This document shows positions 32,370 to 44,006 of a DNA stretch of 64,000 nucleotides, in pieces. The translations under genes were made by a program, and so were the position numbers. The notes below the pieces were generated by a model. It worked only from the letters and a program-made list of their open reading frames with translations. It had not been told where the DNA came from and searched no databases. Positions within the stretch are counted from its first letter, which is position 1, and each line of letters begins with the position of its first letter. The stretch comes from Symsagittifera roscoffensis. Its lineage: Eukaryota > Xenacoelomorpha > Acoela > Convolutidae. The stretch covers positions 66,767,548 to 66,831,547 of the forward strand of contig NC_087064.1 in the NCBI RefSeq assembly GCF_963678635.1, read 5' to 3'.

Positions 32370-34379
32370 TGTTAGTAGGTCAGGTGGTGTGTTTCTACTA
32401 AGAGTGTCAGGTAGTTCAAAGTTTTTGCCTGCTGTCCATACTATGTGCAAGTTTGGGAATTTCATTAAATTAGTTGAAATCTATAAACTCTATGGTTTGG
32501 ATTTGATTTTTATGTAAAAAGAAAAATGATAGGTTTGTGGTTTGTAAGTATAATTGTTGGGTGTTTTGGTCCAAGTATTAAAAATTCATATTCTGTAAGA
32601 GTTTATATTATGGCTGTACATTCTCTCATAAGAGTAGAGAGTCTTAATTCAGCTTGTGTAAATAAGCAAGAATTTGATGATATGAGATTCATTTTATTTG
32701 TTCCATTGTGAGATTGTAGGAGTGCTGCACCGATGCCAAAGTTTGAAGCATCGCACAATGCAAAAAAATGGCTGATTGGGATCTGGAATTGTGTTTTAAA
32801 TTTGTTCTGTGAGAAGTTTTTTTTTTCAAATCTTGTTTGGTGTTCTGTTGTCCGTTCAAAATTTTTTTGTTGTCTGAGAATGTTATAGATTGGTCTTAAG
32901 TATAATTACATTTTATAGAGATATTTACTTTAAAAAATTAACATTCCAATGCATTCTTGGATTTTCTTTTTGTTAGAAGGTGGCTGGAGTTTTTGGATTG
33001 CGTCTAGGCGTGATTCTAATGGGGTTATAGTATTTCTTTCTATAATGTGTCCAAGAAATTTTACGCGTGTTAAGAAAAATGTGATTTAGCTGAGGCTGTT
33101 TTCATGTTTTCGTTTTGTAATACGAGATGATACTTTTCTAGAACTGCGAACATTTCATCTTTGGTCTGTGATTGCATAAAAACATCGTCTAAGTATGTAA
33201 TTGCATTTTTCTTGAGTATAAGTGGTCTGAAAATTTTACTCATAAATGCTGAAAAAGCTGCTGGTCCTATGGATATGCCATAGAAAAATCTACTGATTTC
33301 ATATTGTTGATTTCCGATAACAAATTATGTTAACCGTCGTCATTGTTCATTGGCTAGAATAATAACAGGTTTGATAATTGTGTTTCCTTTTTGCGTTTCT
33401 TCTTTATGATTGGTACTTTGCTTGCTCTTTGTTTTTTGAAAACTGCGTCAGGTTTCAAAGAAAGGTGTAGTGGTGAATTTATTTTTCCAACGTCGAATTT
33501 CGATGTGGCATGAACTTTTGGGTATTTTACTAGTAAATCGGCTGATTGTTCAAATTCATTCTGTGTTAGTTGAGAGTGTTGAAAATTGAACATTGTCCAG
33601 AGTTTTTGTTGTTCTTCTGTATATTTGGATATTTTAAATGTTGTTTTAAAATAAGGTGTTTTTGTGAAATAGTCCGTATTTCTTTTTTCATTGCTTATTA
33701 TATTATTTTTTGATAAGTCATCGTCAAGAATCGTTGACTGGCATATATCTAATAGTTGTAATATATTTTTTTTTCTATAAGCTACATCTTTTGTGGGAGA
33801 AGTTGTTGCGTTAGTTTCACAATATCCTAAGAGTCCTAGAGGTAGGGTTAGTTTGTATGGTGAATTATTGTAAACATGTAGGGAAATGACGTCAGAATTT
33901 GAGTTTTTCTTGTAATTAATAGATGAATTTGTTACTCAAAAAAATTTATGAATTGGTCTAAATTCAAGGTCAGACACATAGAGGTGTTGTTTGTTTTGAC
34001 TTTTGTCAGATTGATGAACTTGTTTGATCGGGAATTCATAAATGTAACCTGAGAGTGGTTTAAAATGTTTTCGTTCTTTATTGTAAATAGGGTAAAGTTT
34101 TGAGAAAAATGATGGTTGTTTGTTCATTCTTTGGAAGAATGTTAGAGCGGTGTTATGCATTCTTGAATATTCATCTTTTAAAATAATTTTGCTGTCTAAT
34201 ATATTACTAGTTGGTATATTTTTAGTGATAAATGGAATTCCGATGATATCGTGTTTTATATCTGTGATATGGAATGTTTGTTTAAATGGTTTGTTTAAGA
34301 GTTTGTTTTGTTCCATTTTTTTAGGGGGAACAAGGAAAACTTGGATTTTTTTGAGTTTATTAAGGTTGAGCCTTGTGCT
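32370..34379 (-). pseudogene. Pol repeat unit C (internally deleted)
   Basis: It has the same two deletions as unit B. The RNase H TDH motif reads TNH near 32,540, losing the catalytic Asp. The 79-codon frame at 33593-33354 encodes the same peptide as 31583-31344 in unit B, so the two copies separated very recently or were homogenised. Confidence 0.8.
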
Positions 34380-36393
34380 TGTTAGTAGGTCAGGTGGTGT
34401 GTTTCTACTAAGAGTGTCAGGTAGTTCAAAGTTTTTGCCTGCTGTCCATACTATGTGCAAGTTTGGGAATTTCATTAAATTAGTTGAAATCTATAAACTC
34501 TATGGTTTGGATTTGATTTTTATGTAAAAAGAAAAATGATAGGTTTGTGGTTTGTAAGTATAATTGTTGGATGTTTTGGTCCAAGTATTAAAAATTCATA
34601 TTCTGTAAGAGTTTATATTATGGCTGTACATTCTCTCATAAGAGTAGAGAGTCTTAATTCAGCTTGTGTAAATAAGCAAGAATTTGATGATATGAGGTTC
34701 ATTTTATTTGTTCCATTGTGAGATTGTAGGAGTGCTGCACCGATGCCAAAGTTTGAAGCATCGCACAATGCAAAAAAATGGCTGATTGGGATCTGGAATT
34801 GTGTTTGAAATTTGTTCTGTGAGAAATGTTTTGATTTTTTTAAATCGTGTTTGGTGTTCTATTATCCATTCAAAAAATTTTTGTTGTCTGGGAATGTTAT
34901 AGAATGGTCTTAAGTATAATTACATTTTATAGACATATTTACTTAAAAAATTTAACATTCCAAGGAATTCTTGGATTTTCTTTTTCTTAGAAGGTGGCTG
35001 GAAATTTTGGATTGCGTCTATGCGTGATTTTAATGGGGTTAAAGTATTTCTTTCTATAATGTGTCCAAGAAATTTTACGCGTGTTAAGAAAAATGTGATT
35101 TAGCTGAGGCTGTTTTCATGTTTTCGTTTTGTAATACGAGATGATACTTTTCTAGAACTGCGAACATTTCATCTTTGGTCTGTGATTGCATAAAAACATC
35201 GTCTAAGTATGTAATTGCATTTTTCTTGAGTATAAGTAGTCTGAAAATTTTACTCATAAATGCTGAAAAAGCTGCTGGTCCTATGGATATGCCATAGAAA
35301 AATCTACTGATTTCATATTGTTGATTTCCGATAACAAATTATGTTAACCGTCGTCATTGTTCATTGGCTAGAATAATAACAGGTTTGATAATTGTGTTTC
35401 CTTTTTGCGTTTCTTCTTTATGATTGGTACTTTGCTTGCTCTTTGTTTTTTGAAAACTGCGTCAGGTTTCAAAGAAAGGTGTAGTGGTGAATTTATTTTT
35501 CCAACGTCGAATTTCGATGTGGCATGAACTTTTGGGTATTTTACTAGTAAATCGGCTGATTGTTCAAATTCATTCTGTGTTAGTTGAGAGTGTTGAAAAT
35601 TGAACATTGTCCAGAGTTTTTGTTGTTCTTCTGTATATTTGGATATTTTAAATGTTGTTTTAAAATAAGGTGTTTTTGTGAAATAGTCCGTATTTCTTTT
35701 TTCATTGCTTATTATATTATTTTTTGATAAGTCATCGTCAAGAATCGTTGACTGGCATATATCTAATAGTTGTAACATATTTTTTTTTCTATAAGCTACA
35801 TCTTTTGTGGGAGAAGTTGTTGCGTTAGTTTCACAATATCCTAAGAGTCCTAGAGGTAGGGTTAGTTTGTATGGTGAATTATTGTAAACATGTAGGGAAA
35901 TGACGTCAGAATTTGAGTTTTTCTTGTAATTAATAGATGAAATTGTTACTCAAAAAAATTTATGAATTGGTCTAAATTCAAGGTCAGACACATAGAGGTG
36001 TTGTTTGTTTTGACTTTTGTCAGATTGATGAACTTGTTTGATCGGGAATTCATAAATGTAACCTGAGAGAGGTTTAAAATGTTTTCGTTCTTTATTGTAA
36101 ATAGGGTAAAGTTTTGAGAAAAATGATGGTTGTTTGTTCATTCTTTGGAAGAATGTTAGAGCGGTGTTATGCATTCTTGAATATTTATCTTTTAAAATAA
36201 TTTTGCTGTCTAATATATTACTAGTTGGTATATTTTTAGTGATAAATGGAATTCCGATGATATTGTGTTTTATATCTGTGATGTGGAATGTTTGTTTAAA
36301 TGGTTTGTTTAAGAGTTTGTTTTGTTCCATTTTTTTAGTGGGAACAAGGAAAACTTGGATTTTTTTGAGTTTATTAAGGTTGAGCCTTGTGCT
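34380..36393 (-). pseudogene. Pol repeat unit D (internally deleted)
   Basis: It shares the two deletions of B and C and has TNH in place of TDH near 34,550. Its right-hand part (34.8-35.0 kb) resembles unit E more than B or C, which suggests exchange between units. Confidence 0.8.
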
Positions 36394-38606
36394 TGTTAGT
36401 AGGTCAGGTGGTGTGTTTCTACTAAGAGTGTCAGGTAGTTCAAAGTTTTTGCCTGCTGTCCATACTATGTGCAAGTTTGGGAATTTCATTAAATTAGTTG
36501 AAATCTATAAACTCTATGGTTTGGATTTGATTTTTATGTAAAAAGAAAAATGATAGGTTTGTGGTTTGTAAGTATAATTGTTGGATGTTTTGGTCCAAGT
36601 ATTAAAAATTCATATTCTGTAAGAGTTTATATTATGGCTGTTAATTCTCTCATAAGAGTAGAGAGTCTTAATTCAGCTTGTGTAAATAAGCAAGAATTTG
36701 ATGATATGAGATTCATTTTATTTGTTCCATTGTGAGATTGTAGGAGTGCTGCACCGATGCCAAAGTTTGAAGCATCGCACAATGCAAAAAAATGGCTGAT
36801 TGGGATCTGGAATTGTGTTTGAAATTTATTCTGTGAGAAATGTTTTGATTTTTTTAAATCGTGTTTGGTGTTCTATTATCCATTCAAAAATTTTTTGTTG
36901 TCTGGGAATGTTATAGAATGGTCTTAAGTATAATTACATTTTATAGACATATTTACTTAAAAAATTTAACATTCCAAGGAATTCTTGGATTTTCTTTTTC
37001 TTAGAAGGTGGCTGGAAATTTTGGATTGCGTCTATGCGTGATTTTAATGGGGTTAAAGTATTTCTTTCTATAATGTGTCCAAGAAATTTTACGCGTGTTA
37101 AAGAAAAATGTGATTTAGCTGGGGCTGCTTTCATATTTTCGTTTTGTAATACTTGATGATACTTTTCTAGAACTGCGAACATTTCATCTTTGGTCTGTGA
37201 TTGCATAAAAACACATCGTCTAAGTATGTAATTGCATTTTTCTTGAGAATAAGTGGTCTCAAAAAATTAATCCTAAATGCTGAGAAAGCTGCTGGTCCTA
37301 TGGATATGCCATAGAAAAATCTATTGATTTCAAATTGCTGATTTCCGATAACAAATTGTTTTAACGTCTTCATTGTTCATCTAGCGGCATTTGATTATAT
37401 GCACTTTTCATATCTGCTGTTGTGAAGTAATTACCGTTTATTTTTATTAGAATTACTTGAATTGGTTTAGTGGGCCAATTACATTTAGATTCATCAATAA
37501 GTGAAATGAGATATCTAGCATCTAGAACTATTTTTAATGATTCTCCTTTGGCTAGAAAAATAACAGGTTTGATAATTGTGTTCCCTTTTGGCTGTTCTTC
37601 TTTATTTACTGGTGAAATTATTTTATATTGTTCTAGTATGTCAAGTAATCTATTAAATTTGTCGTGTAAATTGATTAGTATTTTGATTAATGCGTCAGGT
37701 TTCAAAGGTAGGTGTAGTGGTGAATTCATTTTTCCAACGTCGAATTTCGATGTGGCATAAACTTTTGGGTTTTTTACTAGTAAATCAGCTATTTGTTCAA
37801 ATTCATTCTGTGTTAGTTGAGAGTGTTGAAAATTGAACATTATCGAGAGTTTTTGTTGTTCTTCTGTATATTTGGATATTTTAAATGTTGTTTTAAAATA
37901 AGGTGTTTTTGTGAAATAGTCCGTATTTCTTTTTTCATTGCTTATTATATTATTTAGTGATAATTCTTCGTCAAGAATCGTTGACTGGCATATATCTAAT
38001 AGTTGTAATATAATATTTACTCTATAAGCTATTTCTTTTGTGGGCGAAGTTGTTGCGTTAGTTTCACAATATCCTAAGAGTCCTAGAGGTAGGGTTAGTT
38101 TGTATGGTGAATTATTGTAAACATGTAGGGAAATGACGTCGGAATGTGAGTTTTTCATGTATTTAATAGATTTATGAATTTGTCTAAATTTAAGGTCAGA
38201 CATATAGAGGTGTTGTCTGTTTTGACTTTTGTCATATTGATGAACTTGATTGATCGGGAATTCATAAATCTAAGCTAAAAGTGGTTTAAGATGTTTTTGT
38301 TCTTTATTGTTAATAGGGTAAAATTTTGAGAAAAATGTTGATTGTTTGTTCATTCTTTGGAAGAATGTTGGAGCGGTGTTATGCATTCTTGAATATTTAT
38401 CTTTTAAATTAATTTTGCTGTCTAATATATTAATGGTTGGTATATATTTAGTAATAAATGGAATTCCGATGATATTGTGTTTTATATCTGTGATATGGAA
38501 GGTTTGTTTAAATGGTTTGCTTAAGAGTTTGTTTTGTTCCATTGTTTTAGTGGGAACAAGGAAAAGTTTGATTTTTTTGTTGTTTATTAAGGTTGAGCCT
38601 TGTGCT
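36394..38606 (-). pseudogene. Pol repeat unit E (full length, first in reading order)
   Basis: This unit is joined directly to the single protease active site. The 277-codon frame at 38203-37370 covers the RT N-terminus with FTTADM intact. A frameshift follows just after YLDD (near 37,215), and RNase H carries TNH near 36,565. It has neither of the two deletions seen in B-D. Confidence 0.8.
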
Positions 38607-38821
38607 GTTGCTAGTCTACTGGCTGTCTTCAAAGGTATTAGTTTTGGATGCAGAGTTTTGATTTCATTCCAGGTGGGAAGGTTGAAGATATTTGATTCTG
38701 CTCCGGAATCTATTAAAAAATCAATTTCAAGATCTGGTGGTTGAAACTCTTTACTTTTTCGACTTTCTAAGAGAAACGGGATTGTCCAAATTTTTTCTCT
38801 TGGTGGTTTTTTTGGTACGTT
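38607..38821 (-). pseudogene. Protease active-site segment of element 2
   Basis: The - strand holds FLIDSGAESN at 38684-38713, the retropepsin active-site loop with catalytic Asp, in the single-copy sequence just before the repeat array. Retropepsin cuts the gag-pol precursor. Flanking frames are interrupted. Confidence 0.75.
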
Positions 38822-40021
38822 TTAGTAAATGTGTAAATGTGGTTCTTTTATAGGTTCGTCTGCTATTTGCTCTATTGATTTGTTATTATTTTTAGGTGTG
38901 GTGTAATAATTTAAAAGAAAATTTGTATAATGTTCATAAATATGAGAATCAATTCGTTCTTCGTAGATAAGAGGTTCGTAGCCATTTTCAGCTTTTATCA
39001 TAATAACTGAGATTGCATTCTCTGTATCGCTTTCACTATCTGTAGATTCGCAATTGATAAGATTTAGTTGAAATTCGGTACTTTCTGTATTATCAATACC
39101 AAGGGGGTCTGAATTGATTTCTTCAGTTGTTTGTACTTGATTTATTTGTTTTTGATGTTTTGGCGTATTGCTTCTATATTTGTTTTGAGAATCGGGATAA
39201 CGTGTATTATTTCTATGAGTTGATTGAGAGGACTTTCTTTGTCTATTGTTATAGTTTGAGTTTCTATTTTGTGAGGTATCGCGTAATTTATTTCGATAAT
39301 TGATATAGTTAGATCTTTGATGATTTGATCTGTTGTTTGAATAATCTCGTGATCTATTGTTTTGATATCGTTGATTTCGATTATTTGAGTAGCTTCTATT
39401 CCTATTATTGGAATAATTTCTATTTCTATTGTGCGAGGAATTTCTTGATCTATCTTTTGAATAGTGTCTATTCCTAGAGTTTGAATGAGAACTGGTGTCC
39501 ACCGAATATTCTGGTCGGTTTCAATTTGATCGTGAATAGTTAATCAGACTATTTGATCGACTATATCTTTTTTGTGAGAAATTACGTGAATTTCTTTGGT
39601 TCGGTAATCTTCCTCTGTAGTTAGAGTTATAAGGTGATTGATTTTTTGAATAATTTGAATTGTCTGGAATTGGTTTTCCAGAACTATTATTACTGTGAAT
39701 GTTTTTATTGGTAAATTTTGATCTTTTTCATGTATTGGTAAAATGATTTGTTTGGTTCTCTGTACTTTGTGGTTTATTTTGATTGTCTTGCTGTTTTTGT
39801 CTGCATTCAGCAATGCTATGTCCGTATCTTCGGTAATAGTTACACCATTTTTTGAACGATGGTTTACTTTTAAATTTTGGATTTTTCTCGTATACATATA
39901 AAATTTTGGTAATTTTTTTGGATAAATCTGTATCTGAATCGTGTATATTGTTTTTTTGTGTATTAGTTTGGATATTGTTTACATATTGTACCTTTAGATT
40001 TTCTGTTTCTTCTAGTCTCAT
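38822..40021 (-). pseudogene. Gag C-terminal part: altered zinc knuckle and Arg/Asn/Ser repeats
   Basis: Reading leftward, a knuckle segment (40021-39728) has CNYYRRYGHSIAEC: the second Cys of a CX2CX4HX4C knuckle is Tyr, so zinc binding is probably lost. The frame at 39502-38822 (226 codons) is packed with short Arg-Asn-Ser-Tyr repeats (NRNRNYSNN-type), as expected of an RNA-binding nucleocapsid tail, then turns acidic toward protease. A third frame (39897-39544) overlaps, so frameshifts separate the parts. Confidence 0.7.
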
Positions 40022-40123
40022 AGTGATTTCTGCTTGCTCTAATTTATCAACTAGTTTTCTGAAATCTAAATCTGGTTCTCGAATTGACGAAGGATGTGAT
40101 GCTCTCTTTTTGATTGCTATTTT

Positions 40124-40561
40124 TCATAATTGAGGTGTTAGAGTTATCATTAGGATTTCTGTCATCTTTGTGTTTTTATAATCATGAGTGTTGAGTGAGT
40201 ATGCTTTTTGGACCAGTGTTTCGATTCTTTTTGCTAATTGTTTAATCGTTTCATTTGGTAGTCTACTAATTTTATTGCATAAAACTCTTTGATGTTGTTT
40301 GTTTCTTTCAGAATCAAACATTTTTGAAAATTCTTGTGTGAATCTTTTCCAATCTGATTTTATATCTATAGGTAAAACTGAAAACCATTTTTGAGCTGCG
40401 CCATCAAGTGTGGTCTGGACTAACGCTGTGCGTCTATGTATCCAATTTTGATGAAGTGGCGTTTTTATTGGTTCAGGTCCTACATTTAAAATTAAATTTG
40501 CTGTGACTGCGTTTAAATAATCTTCCACAGAGTATTCAGGGTCTGTGCCTGTGAATACCAT
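40124..40561 (-). pseudogene. Gag capsid region of element 2
   Basis: A 145-codon - strand frame has the mainly helical pattern of a Ty3/Gypsy capsid: WFSVLP, then DWKRFTQEFSKMF, then a run ending RIETLVQKAY. That order is typical of retrotransposon gag, which forms the particle shell. The frame shifts at its end near 40,120, where the coding pattern continues in another frame toward the knuckle. Confidence 0.8.
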
Positions 40562-42793
40562 TAGTGGCTTGTTTGATGTTATTGATGATCAACCCATTAG
40601 TTAAAGATTCATAGTCATTTGAAGTGATTCTGCGGCATTTGGCATTTGTGAAAAATTTGTAAGTTGACTTTATGTTTTTTCATGTTGTTGTAAGTAATAT
40701 GGTAGCGGGATTTCATTTTGCATTTGCGTTGTATGATAAGAATGTGTACTAGTTGGGTTTTGTGATTGAAAATTATTATTTTGAGATGTTAGAATTGGTC
40801 TAGATTGTCATATATGTTCTTCTCGTTTATATGGTTCAAAAATATCTGGTTGATCCATGTTGTAAGAACGAGGTCTTTGATTTTGATAAAATTGTTGATG
40901 GTTTTGATTATTATATTCTTCATTGTCTGATGGAAAATAATTAGTTGTATAAAAAGGTGTTTGATGTCTAGATTCGATTTGTTGTATATTATTTTTGTTT
41001 TGTTGAAAAACTGGGTAATTTTCACTTTGATCTTGTAAAACTTGTGGGTAGTCCTTAATATTTACTGAGTTTGATGATGGTTGTTGTAAATTTTGACTTT
41101 GCGAGAATAAGTGTTTTTGAGTGTTTGTACGAGAGGATTTAGTTGTTTGTGGTCTTTTTACGTAGTTATAATTATGTTCTGCAAAATTATTTCCATTGAT
41201 TGTTCTTTGTTTTTGTGTTGGTTTCATCATTGGTCTAAATGTTTGATAATTTTGTGTATACTTTGGAACAACGGAGTGTTTAACCGTAGATTGTAATGTT
41301 ACCTGCGGTAATATTGGGTTTTTTGGTCTTGGAGTAGTGAGGTTTGGATGTATAGGTGAGATACTTTGCTGTGCTATTGTTGTTATTGTTCCAACTATTT
41401 CTTCACTTACGAAATGTGATGGTATTTGAATATCTTGTTGTGTAAGATTTTTAGTTCCATTTATGTTTTTCTGTTGTGTGAGGGTTGAGTTTAAACTATT
41501 GTTTCCTGTTCTACCGGGTAGAAATGAATTGTAGTTTAAACGTGTTGCGTCAATTGTGAGTGGATATACTTAACATAATCTTTATGAATAGAAATTGTGC
41601 TAATTGCTTGACTTGATATATCTGTTGGTATGTTCACAAATAATTCCTGAGGCCATTCAGGGTCCCAAACATAATCTGATTGTTCTGCTCAGACAGTTTC
41701 ATCAGGGTTATTTTAAGGTCTAAAATTTTTTCTTGCTTGTGTAACTAAATCAAAATTATGTGTAAAGTAATCAATTATAAACCATGCTAAGTTTTTTTTG
41801 TAAATCGTGTTTAACATGTTGTGATATTTTGTTGCTTGTTAAATTTTCACGGATCGCAATTTCATTTCTTACAGTTGTATGTCTAGACGTTCGGTCTGGT
41901 GAAGTTCCTTGAGATTCTGTTTGTTCTAGTAAGATAGATAACTAGAAATAATTGAAAATACATGGCTAGTGAATATTGAATTTGCTCTCTGTGAATTTTG
42001 ATGTAATCTGTTATATAATTTTTATGCATTCTGTGAATAATTTTGAACATTCTATATCTACGTCGTCTGTTTAGAGTAGATATCTACCATGAAATGTATT
42101 TGGTGAACTAATTTTTATAGTATAAATTCCGTACTGTTGTGTGATTTTACATATTCTTTTTAGATAGTGATCAATGAGTTGTCTTTTGATTTTTACTTCT
42201 GGAAATTCCCAAGTACATGGACTATCTCCTTTTTCAAATAAATTTGCGAGTTAATTTTGACAAAGTTGTGTTTGTCCTCTATCTTCAGTGAGTGGGTTGA
42301 CAAAAAATGGGAGAATGGATTTTTCTTCTTGGCTTTCTTCACTTTGATTCATTTTTGTGTTTTATGACTGTTATTGTGTAATTTTCAATGTATTTTATTG
42401 GTTGATTCCAATTGTATAGACGTAGTGGTTTGTTTTTGTATGTGTTTTTATTCTTCGTTTTCCTTGTATTGATGACTGTGATGTAGTTTCTGAGTCAGAA
42501 AAATATAATTGTTCGTTAACTTGGTGATTTTTATTTATCGAGTCCTTTAGCTTGTAAAATTCTTGTAAATTACTGGTTTCCGATTTGTAGACTGCGTTTC
42601 TTGGTTTTGAATATGGTTTTCGAGTAGTTTGTCTTTGTTTGCTTATAATTTTCCTTTTAAGTGTTTGTCGTTTTGTTCTAATGTATCCTATTGTTTGTCT
42701 GTGTGGAGTGACTACAAGATCGTATCTTTCGTCGTTTATTATACAATTGTGTAATATAATTGTTTGTTTGTTTCCTAAACTGTCTTGTGACAT
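40562..42793 (-). pseudogene. Gag N-terminal region of element 2, degenerate
   Basis: Frames at 42793-42395 (132 codons, starting MSQDSLGN, basic and Ser/Thr-rich) and 41230-40808 (140 codons, Gln/Asn-rich) probably belong to the N-terminal part of gag. The stretch between them has many stops in all frames. No known domain is visible. Confidence 0.45.
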
Positions 42794-43987
42794 AAGGTTT
42801 AGGATGACGGATGCAAGATTGTGATTAGTGATTTCTAATTTCTTAAACTGTTAGTTCTTACGATTTTTTGTGGTTAGCCTAACTTGTGTCATGTATTGTA
42901 GGGTTCGAGAGAAAAGTATATCTCGATTCGTGAGAATGATTTTTACTTTCTCGTGGCTAGTCTAAATTAAGGTGTTAACTTACTTAATCTTACCTAGGGC
43001 TAGTGATTTGTGATCAAGGGTTGGAGAAGAGTAAATCGATCCACAAGGTTCAGATATAATTAGAACGCAAGTAGTTCCTTAGATACTATTTTAAACTTAC
43101 TAAGTTTAAGTATTATCCCGGGTCAGGTAAGAGGGGGGATCAAGTGAAGGATGAATAACCGAAGTTCTTTACTGTTTATCTTAATTAGAATGGTTATTTT
43201 TATTGAAAAATTTCTGTTAGTCGTGGGTTTTTGAGGAAAAGTTGGGTAGTGAATCGACGTTTGAGGTCGTTAGACACTTTATAATTTGTGAGGGGGAGAA
43301 CAAAATAAGATCAATTTACTTTAAATATGATCAATTTAAATAAAAATAAGGATAGGCCTTGATAATTTAATTTAACATTTAATTGATAAAAATTTTTAGT
43401 TTTATTATTTTTTGGTGATGTTAGTAGGTTTTTGATTCGCTGTTATGTTTTAGGTGATGAAGCTGGGATGAAGAGATGATTTATATATACTAACAATTTG
43501 TTTTTTACTAACTAACTTTTGTATTTTTATATTCAATAAATTTATTTTTAAAGATGTTTTTTGTTTCACTGATGATTCGTTGAAAAGAACGACTAGGTAT
43601 GTTTTTATCAGTCGTTGTTGTGCTATTATTAGGTTAGCGCCTTTATGATTGTTGAAGACTTTTCTTAAAAGATACTATGTTTGTAAATGGAAATCTCAAC
43701 TTAATTCTAATAAAATTCTAAATATAAAAGTTTGTGTGGGCTTTTGCCGTACGACCATGAAACTTAATGGTAAGTTTCTGTGTAGTTGTATATCGTCTCT
43801 TGTCCGAGGTCTTTTTCCAATACCGGGTAGTTCTCGTATTGTTCGAAATAGTGGCTCTGATCTATTGAGTCCTAGAGACATTTCAATTAATATGTTGTCA
43901 TTACATTTTTGGAAATGTTTTTTTGTCTAATTCTAATCTAATGTGTGGTTAGTTTTAAGCTAAGTTGTTTTTTAAGGTCTTGCTCGA
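42794..43987 (-). other. 5' leader of element 2
   Basis: About 1.2 kb lies between the primer-binding site and the first gag frame. No supported frame. On the opposite (+) strand, CAGGTAAGA followed by a GGGGGG run at 43124-43138 looks like a splice donor and purine tract but faces against the element. Confidence 0.4.
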
Positions 43988-44004
43988 GACTTTTGGTCGC
44001 ACCA
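43988..44004 (-). promoter_or_regulatory. Primer-binding site of element 2
   Basis: Read on the - strand, TGGTGCGACCAAAAGTC begins two bases after the LTR end (TAACTCA). TGG is the complement of the tRNA 3' CCA, so a tRNA ending GTCGCACCA would prime minus-strand DNA. The tRNA species is not identified from sequence alone. Confidence 0.75.
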
Positions 44005-44006
44005 GA

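Larger units (their letters stand above)
28177..38606 (-). repeat. Five-copy tandem array of a protease-C/RT/RNase H unit
   Basis: The pol segment from the C-terminal half of protease to just after RNase H is repeated head to tail. Units in - strand order are 38606-36394 (2213 bp), 36393-34380 (2014), 34379-32370 (2010), 32369-30361 (2009) and 30360-28177 (about 2184). The same junction, GCCTTGTGCT joined to TGTTAGTAGG, occurs four times (30360/61, 32369/70, 34379/80, 36393/94), so one rearrangement was multiplied, probably by unequal exchange or during reverse transcription. The protease active site (DSGA, 38699-38710) is outside the unit and occurs once. Confidence 0.93.

Noticed and set aside
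32110-32517. + strand frames of 135 and 61 codons repeated in each pol unit (32.1, 34.1, 36.1 kb)
   Set aside because: They are antisense shadows of the RNase H and protease segments; they recur only because the unit recurs.
28177-38606. CRISPR-like or satellite reading of the 2-kb array
   Set aside because: The units are protein-coding pol segments about 2 kb long with no spacers; this is internal duplication of a retroelement.
43649-43930. + strand 93-codon frame in the leader of element 2
   Set aside because: Composition is random-like, it is antisense to the element, and it has no motif.
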